A stretch of 64,000 bases of DNA from Alopecurus myosuroides (Eukaryota > Streptophyta > Magnoliopsida > Poales > Poaceae), in assembly GCA_028641055.1 (NCBI GenBank), contig CM054063.1, forward strand, positions 45,744,828 through 45,808,827, read 5' to 3'. Positions 35,306 to 48,583 of the stretch are shown in pieces. Position numbers and translations under genes: made by a program. The notes beneath the pieces are model-generated. The model searched no databases and had not been told where the DNA came from. It worked only from the letters and a program-made list of their open reading frames with translations. Numbering within the stretch: the first letter of the stretch is position 1; the number at the start of each line of letters is the position of its first letter.

Positions 35306-38300
35306 TAAATGGACAATGATGTCGCCTAGAGGGGGGAGGGGTGAATAGGCGATTAAAACTTTTTCGGTTAAAGGCTTACTAATGCAGAAATAAACTAGGT
35401 GTTTAAATTAACAAGCACACAACCTAAATAATCTATGGTCAACTAGGTGCACCAAAAAATTATGATAAGCAAGACAAGTAACAAGGTGATAGCAAGATAT
35501 ATAACTTCAATCTTGAAGGCTATCACAATGTAAATTGCATAAGTAAAAAGCTCGGGTATAGAAATAACTGAGGCACACTGATACGATGATGTATTCCCGA
35601 GTTCCTCCTTTTGAGGGGAGTATGTCTCGTTGGAGGGGTGTGAGCTCGGCACAAGATGCCTACTCAACCCACAAAGGCCTCACCCTATTCTCCGAAGAAC
35701 CTCGCCACAAAGGCCTAGTTCACCTTCCACTATTGGCAACCTTCGATTGACGCACACATACACAACTTAATTGGAAGCTCTCGATGTCACCACAATCTTG
35801 GGGCACACATACACAATTCAATTGGAGGTTCCCAAGAACACCACAAAGTCTTCTAGGGTCCAAGACCCAAGAGTAACAAGTCCACAAACTTTCACTTCCA
35901 GGAGTCCTCGTGAAGAGAGAAAACCGATGCAACTAATGCAAATGGCAAGAGCACAAGTGCTCAAATCCTTCACTCTCAAATTCCAACAAAGCAACAAATG
36001 CTTATGGGGGAATAAGAGAGGAAGAACAATGGAGGAGAAACACCAAGAACTCCAAGATCAAGATTTACTAGGGTTCCCCCACTAAGAAGGAATATGTATT
36101 GGTGGAAATGTAGATCTAGATCTCCTCTATCTTCTCCCTCAAAGATATGCAAGAATCATAGGAGGGATTGAGAGAGGGGAAAAGTTTCCAAGGCAACAAT
36201 GGTGGAGAGAGAGGGAAAAAACGTGCTTGGGCAGCTTGGGGACCAATGGGGAAGAAAAGCCGTTAAATAGCCCCCCCTAAAAAACTAGCCGTTTGGAGGC
36301 AGAAATGGGACCGGAATTACCGGTTCAAACTTGAACCGGATATTCCGGTTGCTTGTTTTTCTACAGATTTGAAAACCACGAAGGAGTTGATCAAACTGGA
36401 AATTCCAGTTTCACCACAATTTCTGGGTCAAATATCCGGTTACCAGCAGGACCTAGAGAGTTCCTCACTTAGCCAAAATCGCACAGATTCCGCCAGATCG
36501 GAAATTTCGGTTGACACCAAATATCCGGTGCAAATATCCGGTACCTACTAGTACCGAAAATTTCCTAGTCCTTATCCAAAATTTGAGCTCCTCATCAGAA
36601 CCGGATATTCCTGTTGGAAATTTTCGGTCACCTTCTGAATCATGAGGCTGATCCTCAAACCTCATAACTTTTGCAAACGAACTCCGTATGAGGTAAATCC
36701 AATTGCGTTGGAAATATAACAAAAATGAGTATCCAAATATTGATACCTCAAAGTATGTAGAAGTTACGACACATGGAAGGTGTGGGAAAATTCTCAAAGA
36801 CGAACCGAATATTTTCACCACCGAAAACGCAACAAGTTTTTCTTACCAAACCCGTTTTCGATGGAACCATGGCTTGTAATGAAGATAAAAAAAGCACCAA
36901 AACCCAAGGAGATAAAAGAAAAATAAGAACCAAGCAAGATGACATGCAAAGTATGCAAAGGTTTGAGATCTGCACAACGATTCAATCAAGTTACTCACTT
37001 GAGAGCCCCTCTTGATAGTACGGATATCTATCCTATAACCCGGTCTCCCAAAGGTATGAGACTGGTAAAATAGAAAACCTATCAAGATCACACGTTTGCC
37101 CTGAGCATTCCACTTGAGCTAAATGATGACGATCTAGACTCTCTCAAGTCGGATCCTCTTTCTTGATTGTGCTTGCTAGCACATTGATGACCCACAAGTA
37201 TACGGGGTCTATCGTAGTAATTTTGTTAAATAAGAGTGTCGAACCCAACGAGGAGCAAAAGGTGTTGACAAGCAGTTTGGATATAGCTCTGTAAACACTA
37301 GCAGGCGGGTTTTTGGTGTTTTTTGATATAGCAGATAAATAAAGTGCGAGTAAATAAAAGACAGTAAATATAATTGCAGCGAGTGGCCCAATCCTTTTTA
37401 GAGCAAAAGACAAGCTGGTTGTTTTACTTATGATTAGAAACGTTCTCGAGGACACATGGGAACTTCGTAAAGCGCTTTCGTTTCATACAGTTGATTAATA
37501 TTTATTGTTTTTATAGGTGTTGTGTGGGTGAACCTATGCTAATGCACCGCCCAACTAGGACTAATACATACTTGTGATTAAACCCCTTGCAAGCATCCGC
37601 AACTGCAAGAAGTAATTAAGATAAATCAAACCACAACCTTAAACTCTGGGATCCTACACTCCCTCGTGCATCGGTTTCCAAACAGGGGTTTAGGTTTCTG
37701 TCACTCCGGGAACCCCACAATTAGTAGCCAAATATATAATGCATCCCTCTAGGCCCATAAAGGTGAAGTGTCATGTAGTCGACGTTCACATGACACCACT
37801 AGAAGAATAACACCACAACTTAAATATCAAACCATTAGATATTACTTCAACATAACTCCACTACTAACATCTTGACTTCTCCCATGTCCTCAGTAACTAA
37901 ACGAACTACTCACAATACATAATATGGATCATAATCAGAGGTGATATAATGATGAATAAAAATCGGGTCATAAAGTGCAAACACCGATAAATCTCACAAG
38001 CATCAACTGCTAACAAGTAATCCACACCGGGAGAGAGATCTAGTGGAAAACAACGGTATATAACCCTAATTGTTACAACGGGGTGGAGGTGGACGATGAG
38101 GATGATGGTGATGGTGGTGAGTATGATGACGATGATGATCTTGATGATGCCGGAGCGGTGATGGTGACGATGGCGATGATTTCCCCTCTCCGGGGAGGAA
38201 TTTCCCCGACAGATTTCTCCCTGCCGTAGAGATTTTCTCTCTCTGTTGTTTTCCACCCCGAGGAGGCGGCGGAATATTTCCTCGATCGTTCTCTAAGGAT

Positions 38301-39396
38301 TAGGGTTCCCTAGGGGTCAAGTACGCAAAAGGAGGCGGCTAGAGGTGGGCCAGGGTGGCTACACCACCTCGCGGCGCGGCCAAGGGGGGAGGGGGCGCCA
38401 CCTGGTGGTGTGGGCCCCTGTTGGACCCCCTCCGGCTCTCCTCGTGGCTGGCTCCCTCATCTAGACTTCTAAGACTCCTTCGGTATCCCCCTTCTTCTTC
38501 TGATCTTCAGATATAGGGTATCTTGAAGGTGCCTTTTCCATCAGATTTCTGGTCCCGGTGTTTATTCTCCAATAATTATCAAACATGCAAAATAAGATAA
38601 AATAACATAAGTAATGAATCATAATATGAAATACATCGATAAATAATAGAAAATTACAATATAAAACAGTGATGCAAAATGGACGTATCACACATGCTCC
38701 GCTTGATGAATACTTGCAAGTTTCTCCCCCATGCACCATTATGGGAGAGACTAGCTCCCCCATACACCATTATGGGAGTGACCCTTTTCGGAAAATCTTA
38801 AAGAAGACATAATATCCAAATGGGTGGTAAGCGTCAAGCATAGAATATCTTCGAGATGCTTCACTCGAGCTTCCACGTCAAGCTAGATGACGAAGACCGC
38901 TTGACGACAAAGACCATGGGATATAATAAATCTTTCTTTTGAAGCATGCCCATGGAAAGATACCTAACCACACATAAATATGCCACACACACATATCATG
39001 GGATAATTCACAAAGCCATATGGTCAATTGCTTACCATACCACGAGATACATAATCCACTTGGTACATCTTGTTGCTTTGTGTGTTAATCACAAGCATGA
39101 TCAACCTTGTATCTTTTCTACTTTCTTCATTTGATGATGTATTGAAGATAATCATGAAAGATCACCTAATCCTTTTCTTCAAGACATAATTGCGATATGC
39201 ACAACTCTATATATGACCATTCTTCATATAAATCCTTGAATATAACAATGACCATTATGAAAGCTAATAGAGTTCAACATATGAACACCAAATTTTCCTA
39301 TGGACAAGATCTACAAGGAGAAATCAATGCAAACATTAGTCCATAAGGATTGTCATTAATTACCAAAATTACATATGGGGGCACCATGCGCTTTCA
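35306..39396 (-). repeat. Solo LTR of a SIRE/Maximus-type copia element, minus orientation
   Basis: On the minus strand it starts TGAAAGCGCATGG and ends CATTTA. The duplication AAGCC flanks it at 35301-35305 and 39397-39401, so it is a solo LTR. Without the nested solo LTR it is about 2.58 kb. The CCTAGAGGGGGG near 35325, CCGGATATTCCGG repeats near 36340-36610 and a GGTAATTAATGACAATCC-like stretch near 39350 (minus strand) are typical of this group. No gene inside is supported. Confidence 0.8.
37185..38691 (-). repeat. Solo LTR (TGATACGTCCATTTT family), minus orientation
   Basis: 1507 bp; on the minus strand it begins TGATACGTCCATTTTGCATC and ends GTGGGTCATCA. The duplication CACAT flanks it at 37180-37184 and 38692-38696. 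It is of the same family as 58259-59747. It is nested in the Maximus-type solo LTR. The termini resemble Athila-type (Sabrina/WHAM-like) Triticeae LTRs. Confidence 0.88.
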
Positions 39397-39401
39397 AAGC
39401 C

Positions 39402-40362
39402 CTATACTAGTGACGACAACTTGTAGAAGCGTTGAGTGCACGGGTGGTGCTCTCGTCCATGATCCACTCTTCTGCGGGACACACCCCTGCGCCCAATGCT
39501 CCCAAATGCCGTTCTCGACTGTACTACATTCCCGAGGGCTCAAAGTGCGGCACCTCACGCAATATTGAGTTCTATTTCATGTCGACAGACACATTGAGCA
39601 ATGTGCTGCCCAAAATGCCTCAAGACGCCTGACGTAGGGATACTTTCCGAGCCCCCTAGATGGGCCTACTTGGTCGAGCCTTATACTAAAGCCCAGCAAA
39701 GGGAACCACCGTCCAACTTATAGAAGGCCCAGTTGGGGCCCAACACTGCCTCCAACGTGCAGTACAAGGCAAGAAATACAACCGACACACCCGAGACTTG
39801 TAACCTACGCGGGTATGGATTCGAGACCTAGCCTCCTATAGAAAGACTAGGAGAACCCCTCGGGTAGGGTTCGCTTATTCCACCCACCATAGCACTTGAG
39901 CTAAGAGATATCCAACTTCTGTGCCGCAGCCATTGTATTCATCATCGATATAATCGAGAGAAGCACGAGTAAGGGTTTTACCTCTACGAGGGCCCCGAAC
40001 ATGGGTAAACCGTGTCTCCTAGCTAGCCGTCGATACCACCAGCATGCAACCATCTCCAATCTCTAAAACCTAGTATGTCGTATGAGGGATATGTCAATAT
40101 AGGGAACCGACAACGCCATCATGGTGGCGACCACATACCTGATAACTACAAAGCCGCGAGAAGGCTACCCGCGAGCGAAACTTCATCGACAAACCATACG
40201 TGGATCAGTATGGTGGAAGAAACACTCGATCCCGTGGAAGCACCCAACACCGGGGTCACAGTCGCACCACGACATGCCAACAAATCGGCACCATAAAGAG
40301 ACTGTTACCTCAGGCAGGAGGTTCAGCCACGAAAGGCGCGCGGCCGTATTACTCTGAACAAG
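39402..40362 (+). other. Gypsy leader and second, truncated gypsy LTR
   Basis: From 39402 the leader of the gypsy element at 34740 probably resumes. At about 39630-40050 there is a sequence laid out like the 34740 LTR (shared ACCTAGCCTCCTATA, then a CTAGGAG motif, GGGCCCCGAA and a GTCGAT..CACCAGC motif). It lacks the CGACA end and primer-binding site, so it is a truncated relative. The stretch 40050-40362 is internal gypsy sequence that continues, after the 16-kb insertion, at 56539. No intact gene. Confidence 0.5.
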
Positions 40363-40437
40363 TGAAAGCGCATTTTCTACCCCTCTATAATTTGTGTGTT
40401 AGTTAATAGCACAAGCGATATTTAATCACATGTTAAG

Positions 40438-41773
40438 TGTTGGGGCGCGTAGAGATAAACGAAAACTTTTTCCTACGCGATACTACCAAGATCTAGCCGA
40501 GGTAGAAGGCCACGAGTATTACCACTAGACGCGCAGGTGCGGATTATCGATGTAGCGCGTCGGGTCGGGGCAGTGCAGTCCCACGATCCGGTCCGGCCGA
40601 TCCAATCCCTCTTACGTCGAAGTGCTGAACGTACAGCACCTCTGCCGGTATCCACACGTACGAGGAGGAGCTCCGACGGCGGACTGCTAGGTCCGGTGCG
40701 GCGGCTGGACTGAGTGGGGCTAGGGTTCCCAACGCATGGGAGAGTGGACTAACGTGCCCGCTGGGCAACCTGCGCCCCTCTTTATATAGCGTGTGGTAAT
40801 GGGCTTCACAACACTTGTGGCCCATTCCCTCTGTGAGTCCGACTCACTAACTCAGTCCATTTCCGGTTCGGGTCCAACCCAACCAATGCTTGCTCCCGCT
40901 CTTAAGTGTGCGACCCTGCAGGCTCATGGCGACATGGACACGATTGGAGTCCTTCTCCCAATCGATCAATCGGTAGCGGCTCCTAGCAGAACGTGCCGAC
41001 TCCCAAGTCCCATTGAGTCATGACGACATACCTTTCAATGCGATATTCATCTTAGTCCCTTTTGCCTCACGATATACCTTGTCGAGCTATAGGCGATTTA
41101 TCGTCATCCCTTAAATAGCTCAACTCTCTTCTCGATCTGTGATATGTGATTCATCTGACTAACTCTTTAGTCAATAGACACAGTTAACACTTAACTGAGT
41201 CGCGCATGGCCATGCTTCCTGAATCATATCACTCGAGAGGGCCCAGAGAATATCTCTCCATTCGGAGGGGCAAAATCCCATCTTGATTATCCACATCACG
41301 CAGCTTGCTTCTCATTCGACCCGAACTCTGCCTTTATAGTTGCCTTGTCACAGAACAACGTTTGACAGAACCTAAGTCGGTGATCCACAACTCGGATTGT
41401 GCGACAACCTCAGGTCTAAGGATTACATTGATTGAGACATGCAAATGACGACTTGATCGTTGCATCTCAATGTGGGTCAGTCCGACTTGCTAAACTCTTT
41501 AGCCAAGTCCGTGAACGTTGGAATGGCATCACCATGCCCATGACAAGTGGAACCGTGTCATCAGCCAACACTCACATTAGTCTAGGATGTGTGTCCAGCA
41601 CAACCTTAACGACCAAGGACAATTAGTATGAACAACGTGAATATATGGTTCCACAATCGAATCACATATTCAATGACATATATCAGATGTTCAAAACAAG
41701 GACAACTTAATAACTTTATGAATACAGTGGGAATTACATCATACATGATTGCCTCTAGGGCATATTCCCAACA
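40438..41773 (-). repeat. Solo LTR, BARE/Angela-like copia, minus orientation
   Basis: 1336 bp, with minus-strand start TGTTGGGAATATGCCCTAGA and plus-strand start TGTTGGGGCG, so the ends are inverted TGTTGG/CCAACA. The duplication TTAAG flanks it at 40433-40437 and 41774-41778. The ATGCCCTAGAGGCAAT motif is characteristic of BARE/Angela/WIS LTRs. Confidence 0.87.
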
Positions 41774-41940
41774 TTAAGTGGTGAAGATCTTTTAGATAAA
41801 TATTTCGTACCACCTAGCATCGAAAAACAAGAAAGAAACCTCGGAATTCTGTTCTGTGTCAAAGGGATTTTTTTGGCTTGGAGAGGCCGGATATTCCGGG
41901 GGCCGAATAATCTGCCCCCAGACATCCAGAGAGTGTATGA

Positions 41941-41957
41941 GGGGGGGGGGGGGGGGG
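41941..41957 (+). repeat. Poly(G) tract
   Basis: Seventeen consecutive G residues within the LTR remnant. The paired 3' LTR has mixed GGTGGGGGTGGG at the same place. Could be a slippage expansion or an assembly artefact. Confidence 0.9.
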
Positions 41958-42055
41958 AGGGAGCCCAAAGGGATATCGGGCCAACTTTTTCATTACGCAG
42001 AGGTCGGATATTCCAGGGTTGAATATTTTGGGCTTAACCGCCTAAGAGTTTTAGT

Positions 42056-45000
42056 ATGGTCGATGAAATGGTAGACGCCGATTCCGCGACACATGTCACT
42101 ATGTATGATCTCAAGGATTTGAAAGAATCCTTGACCTCATCCATGGATGTAAAAATAACGGAGTTGCGAGATCTTGTGTTGCAACTATTGAAAGCCAAGG
42201 AACTGGTGACTTCCACTTCATCTCCTTAGGTAGAAATACCGGGGGAAAAAAGTGTAGCGTTCCCCATTTAAATAATGTAAGAACATCTTTGTTATTGTGC
42301 TAGTCCCTGGATCAATTGCTAGCACCGCAGTACAAGATGAAATATCATGCAAATGCATCAAATTCTATTACATTGCATGATCCAGTCTCTACAAAATAAT
42401 ATTATAACTTGCATAGTCTTAGAAGACTAGCAGAAAACAAAGTAATACATCGGAAAACATAGTATAACATTGAGCCTCATCTTCTTCATGTGCCACAGGC
42501 AAAACATGTTGGCGATAGACTCGAGATCCTAAACGAAATCCTCACTCGTCATCAGATTCATCTGCAGGATGGACTATGCAACCACAAGGGAGTCAATACA
42601 ATTTAATGTATTGACAAGCAACACTATGGTGGATATAAATGGCAAGACTAATACTACATGATCATTTGGTGGAGTCGAGTTTTGGCTAAGTTTTCATAAA
42701 CCCAGTTTTCCCCTATCTCTTTTGTAAAACAAACTTTTCTTTCCACGGGGTGGCATCATTGGACTGAATCCAAGTACCACAACTACTGTTCACATGGTCA
42801 AATTTTACTTATTGAAAATGGTGATGTGATTCTTCTGTCCATCCTTGTCCAGCTGCTCGATGTTGTCCATAATCGGAGACACGGCTAAGATCTTAGTTTG
42901 TTGACTCTGCAGAGTTTGTGCACTTTCACCTTCAGACTCAAATCAGCCCAAACATCCTATACACCCTGCGTGCATTAAGGAAAGGAGAAGAATTGAGACG
43001 AGATCTTTCAGAAGAAATAATTCAACCCAATGGAAAGACCCGTTCCACCTATAATTATGCTACATCTACTTGTCAAGCCCAGGCTGAACCCTCACAACTT
43101 AGTTGAGCAAGACAGAGCCCATATGACTAAAGGATGCACTGGAGGCAATCTAAACGTGGGGAACATCATAACCATTTTGTTCCTGGGTAGCATTCCTCAA
43201 GTGAACACCCCTCGGGGAGACACTCAACTTTCAACAGCCCTGCACTACCATATCCACCCAGGTGGTTCATTGAGGTTTATACTTAGTATTTTTCCACAAC
43301 ATCAAGTAAAACAATTTTTGTAGCAAGGATAAGCATCTACTAAGTACCAAGGCTTAAAAATAACAATATATAAGGATGGCTACACACTACTAGGATATAG
43401 CATAACATAATAATAATAAAAAATTCCTATCATGCATACTACTCAAAACTCTAGTAATGCATATAGAAAATAATGGGCATTTGAATGGTGTGTTACTTTC
43501 CTTTGAAGTTGATGAAGAAATCACACTCTCTTCACAAAAGATCGTTGCTCTCCGTACAATCTATACATTCAAAACACAATAACAAAATAAACAAACATCC
43601 TACCAAACAAACTTACAAGTGAAGAAAACATACAAAGCAACTAACATATCAAAAGGATTTAACCAAGTTGGCTAGGACAATGTTAAGGTTTGATTTTGAA
43701 AGATTCATTTTCTCTTGGTTCCATACTTGTTAAGGAAGTTCTAGGGGTTTACTTGGGATGGACTAGGTTGGGTTTGATGTGATCTAACTTTATTATAACC
43801 ATACTTGTCGAGGAAGTTCCAAGAGTTCACCAAGGGTGATCATATCACTTCTTCAACTAAAATAGCACATAAAAAATATGCAACACTTAGTCATTTTCAT
43901 CAAGATATTTGAGTGATCTAAGTTAGTCTTTCCATTTTGGGTTAAGGTAGGTCTAGGTTCAACTAAATTCATAACAACACAGAAAATAAGATAAAGTCTT
44001 GGGGTTTTCCATTTTGGTCAATGGTTGGACAAAAACAACTTTATAATTCTTCAACTTGTATGGATTGCTCCAAGTCATCACATGCTTGTCTTCTTGAAGA
44101 TCATCTTCATGCTTCTATTTTGTTTTGCTCCTTGTTGTGAAGCCTCCCTTGAAGTTGATAATTCTTCATGGTTTTCACTTCACTAGTTGTCTTAGGTATG
44201 GGATGGGAACAAACTAAGGGTTGATCTTGATCACATGTGAATATACCACTAAGTCAAAAAGGAAAGAAGAAGAAATGATAGAAACAGAAAGGGGTTGGTC
44301 TTTTTCTTGATCTCTTCATGAATTTGCACTTCCTTGAGTTGCTTCTAGTTGTGGAGTCAAAGTATTTTCTTCAAAATCTCTTCAATTATATTCCTTGTAG
44401 CTCTTCATGTTGCCATCAAGTTGATAATGAAGTTCCTTCTTGTGCTTGAGTCTTGATTTCCATTTTGCTAACTTGATGAATTCTTGAAGCGAGATTAGGA
44501 GAGTGGAGAAGTAGATAGAAAACAATGGTTCTATTGTTTTTAGGTTCACTAGTTGGCAATGTATAAGTTTGAACCTCACTAAGGACTTACCTTAGTCGAA
44601 TATAACCACAACATCAAAGATAAAAAGATGGAAACAAATTCTAAGACTTGATAATAGGGGTGGATCACTATGCTGGGTTTTTGGTCTAAAACATACGGTC
44701 ATGGTTCAAGGGTGTCCAAAATGGTTAGGCACTGATGTCTCTGGTTCAAGGTTACCAAATGGAGCAACTTTTCTTAAGAAAACATTTTCTAGTATTTTAT
44801 AGAATTTAAATTATGTCTAAGTACCCAAATGGCCATCTAAAATCTAAAACACTTCAAAAATAATTCAAATAGGATTTTGGGCAGGGGTACAGTTAGTACA
44901 CATTCTAAGCAACCCAAAGAAATTTGGTTTGCTTAAATTGAATTTACAGAATTTGAATTATGTCAAATTTTATCAAACAATCAGATTTGAATTTGAACCA

Positions 45001-48000
45001 ATTTAAGTTTTTCAATTTTGAATTTGAACATGCTAAAATATTCTACATGTTGTGCCGATTTCAAAAAGTCCAAGTTTGCTAAATTTTGAGTTGTGGTTGA
45101 AAAGATATGATGGTTGCAATTTCTAGGGTCTTTTCTGCAAAATTGTTTTTCTATTTTTATTCGGAATAAAAAAACAGAGACATGCTGGGCTCAGATGGTT
45201 ATCTGTCGCGCGGGGCAACAGACAGTGAGTTGTCTTGGGCCAGCTAGGCTCAGCGCTGAGCGACAGATAAATACTATATGCGCTGTTGACTTGGCCAAAT
45301 CCTACTGGTTGATACCCATTCACTTAAGATCTAATCGTGGCCGTGCAAACAAAATCGGACGACAGAGGGAATAGAACTTACCTCTGGCGTCGGGTTTGGT
45401 CGCCGGAATCAATGGTGAAGGTGGAGGTGGCCTCGATCGTGGATCACGGCAGCGCTCCGGTGGTGCTCCTGCCTCGGGGATAGCACGGGATGGCACATAG
45501 TGGTGAGGGGAGTCCTATGGAGTGCTCGGTTGGCTCCGGTGCGATCTTCTGCAATGACTACAAACGGTGGCAGACGGCTGTTGCGTCGGGTGTCATCGGG
45601 GGTGGTCTCCGGCTGCGAGAAAAAGCGAAACAAGGGCATGAGGAGGTGCAGCATGTTTAGGGGAAGAGATGGAGCGTGAAATCGGCGGCGTGGAACTTCT
45701 AGTGTGGCCGGAAACGACGACGAACGGCGGTGAAACCATGCAACTCCGGCGAGAGATCTAGGTGGCCTCGGTCACGATTGGGGGAGGAGTCAGAGGGTAA
45801 ATGTAGAGGGGACTCAGGGCTTTAACAGAGAGGAGACGAGAGGGATTAAGACGGATTCAAATGCCCGCAATCAACAGATTAAATTCGGCCAAAACTGTCG
45901 TTCTTCACTTTCCAGAGAATGAAGACGATGACGTCAGCTGACGTAATTTTTTTTTTTAAAATTTCCTGTTAAATCAAAACATCAATATCTTATGTTTTAA
46001 TTATCCAAATCACCTCAAATAAAATCCTATGGTCTTGTGAAATCCTTCTCTTAACATAATTTTGTTGTTTTCAACATATTTTAAATTTTGAATTTTGAAA
46101 TATGAATAACGCCTTAATAGTATAAAAATCATTTTTAAGTAGAAAATAGTAAATAAATAAAAATATGGTTTTATAAAATTACAAAGACCTTCTTATTGTC
46201 AAATATTGTTTTTCAAAAACATTTCAACTTGTTTTCATATTTTTATAGTTTTAAAATATGAGAAAACATTAATAGAAAATTAATAGAAAACGAGGATTTT
46301 AAAGTAGAGATATGATTTGAATAATTTTAGAAATATTTCCATGGTTCAAGTATTGTTTTATAGGACCTTTTAAAACATTTCATACATTATAATTTCAACA
46401 TACTTGCAAAATCACTAGTAATAACCTTTTGTTATATTCAAAATTGAGAATTATTTAATAAATTTTAAATTGGGGTTTAATAAGAATGTATGGGTTTTCT
46501 CAAAGTAAAATGTTGTTTTCCGAATTGAAAATATTTTCCAAGGTACTTTGCTTATTTTCATACTCAAATAATTGATACGACACTTTATAGATATAGCTTG
46601 ATAAAATCTTTGAATGGCAAAAACAAACATTTTATTTATATGGAATAATTTTGGAGACAAGGAGAAAATATGAGAGATAGTAACTCTCTGATTTTTAATT
46701 ATAATAATCATTTTCAAAATGGTATTTGAGTTGAAAACATGTTTCGTAAAGATGTTTGCTAAGAAAATATTTTATTCACATGAGGAAACATTTTTTTTAA
46801 GGAAATAGGCTTTAGGGTTTATGCAATTAAGGCAATTTGGATTCTTTATTCCAATTACATATTGTTTTATTTTCTTTCTTCCTTTTATTTGGTCTTTGGT
46901 GACTTGCTTAATCATGAAAACAAAAAGTTTCAAATTTTGTGATTTTTGAGTTCTCCAAAAATCAGGGATGTTACAAAAAGGATATGGATAAGGGTGGAGA
47001 AGCTAAAAGTGAATCCCCTAATAACTCAACTTCTAAGGGAACAGAAGAGAAAGGCGAGTACCATTGTGTCGAAGGACGGTACTCTCCCGATACTACCATC
47101 GCACATCCTCAAATAATTCCTAGAGCCGATCCTCCTAAAATTGATGCACATACTTTTGATCAATGACAATATTATATGAAAACTCACTTGAACTCTTCTT
47201 GTATTGAACTTTGGAGGGTCACTCAAGATGGATACAAGCCTCATGACCCCAAGAACTTGACAATAAAAGAAATAGTAGATTGTCAACTCAACTACACTGC
47301 CTTGTCCATGATTCAACAAGCCGTGGGTCCAAACCACATGCGTCATCTTACACAATATTCCACCGCCAAAGAAACATGGGATGCTCTTGTCGTCATGTTT
47401 GTGGGAAATGAAAGCATGCATAGGAATATGTATGATACCTTGAGCAATGAGGCCAAAGGTTTATATATGCATGATGGTGATATTCATGAGGACATGTACC
47501 GGTGGATCAAAACCCTAGCACCGCTTTCAATGGTGTTCGTGACACTCATATTGATGATGCTTGGATCAATAGAAAGTACATGAGTGCCCTCATGCCATTT
47601 GAGCCCGCGGACTTGAAGAGCCTTTAAGGAAGACACGACTATTGATCCTTGACCTCAACCCAAGTGATGCAAGAGATGTGCTCCTTACAAGCGCAAACAA
47701 AGAATGCTCTTGACAATCGTGCTCGTGGTATTGGAATGCACAAAGGAGCCACCGTTGCTTTGAAGGCCAAGGTGGTGAAAAAGGTGGTAGATTACCATGA
47801 AGAGTGCATTGAAGACTTGGCCCCTTTGAAAGATCAAGAGTATGATCCCGTGCTTGAGGAGGTTATTGCCCTTTTCATGCAAAGGTTTTGGAAGAATCCT
47901 CCCAAGGCCAAGGCATATGTTGAGGAGAAGACCAAGTCAAGCTATGGAAAGGAAGGGACTCAAAAAGTGAGGGTTTGTTTATATTGTCAATAAAAGCATC

Positions 48001-48583
48001 ATTTCATTTCCGAGTGCCCATATGAGAATAGAGAACATCATGGAGGGAATCTTGTTCGCAAGGAGATCTCTTACAAGAAACTTCTCTTCAAGAAGAAACC
48101 TTTAAACAAGAAGCCTCCTACATTGTTTGTGCTAGTGACTCAAAAATAGTATGATTCCGGTGATGATGAAGAAGAAACCACAAGTGAAGTGGACGTTATT
48201 TCTATTGCATCATCATCATGATCATCATCTCCATCACTCTTCGAATCCCCCAATGAGAATATTCCTCAATCCTCCTCCAAGTGCTTCATGGCTAAGGCCG
48301 CGAAGGACTATGCTTCCAGTGGGTGTAAATGGATAATTGATAGTGGATGCACTAGTCATATGACCGGAAGCAAAGAACTTGTTACGAAGTTGTGACCAAA
48401 TACAAATGATGCAACCATCACTTATGGAGATAAGTCCAAGTCTAAGGTACTGGGGTTAGGCAAGGTTGTAATTGCTCCGGATGTCACTATTGTTGATGTC
48501 ATGCTTGTCGAATCCCTTGGTTTCAATTTACTTTCAGTTTGTTCTTTAGGGAAGATGGATTTTTCCATATTCTTTGAACCTGA
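42056..48583 (+). pseudogene. Copia gag and protease start (SIRE/Maximus-type), broken
   Basis: The frame from ATG 42056 (MVDEMVDADSATHVTMYDLK) runs to a stop at 42227. It is interrupted by the 4.7-kb LTR and resumes at about 46976. The core gag at about 47170-47580 has ELWRVTQDGYKPHD and AKETWDALVVMFVGNE segments typical of copia gag. A stop at 47164-47166, a frameshift near 47510 and further stops follow. A CCHC-like knuckle sits near 47980-48015 (VCLYCQ, stop, then HHFISECPYE). At about 48330 the protease motif WIIDSGCTSHMTG appears, with the catalytic DSG. The Athila-type element is inserted shortly after, at 48584. Inactive. Confidence 0.75.
42253..46975 (-). repeat. 4.7-kb solo LTR (TGTAACA-type), minus orientation
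   Basis: 4723 bp, plus-strand ends TGTAGCG and ATGTTACA, with the duplication AAAAG at 42248-42252 and 46976-46980. It is AT-rich with a GC-rich core at about 45360-45900, presumably promoter and leader. No coding capacity. Unusually long for an LTR; solo LTRs of this size in Triticeae recall the LARD/Sukkula type, but I cannot confirm the family. It splits the copia gag frame cleanly. Confidence 0.78.

Larger units (their letters stand above)
40363..42050 (+). repeat. 5' LTR remnant of the Maximus-type element
   Basis: Pairs with 55357-56533: the same TGAAAGCGCATTTTCTA(C/T)CCCTC start and the same ACCTCGGAATT and GGAGAGGCC segments. It is interrupted by a solo LTR at 40438-41773. After about 42000 it jumps to the gag leader, so its 3' half has been lost by deletion. 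Confidence 0.7.
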
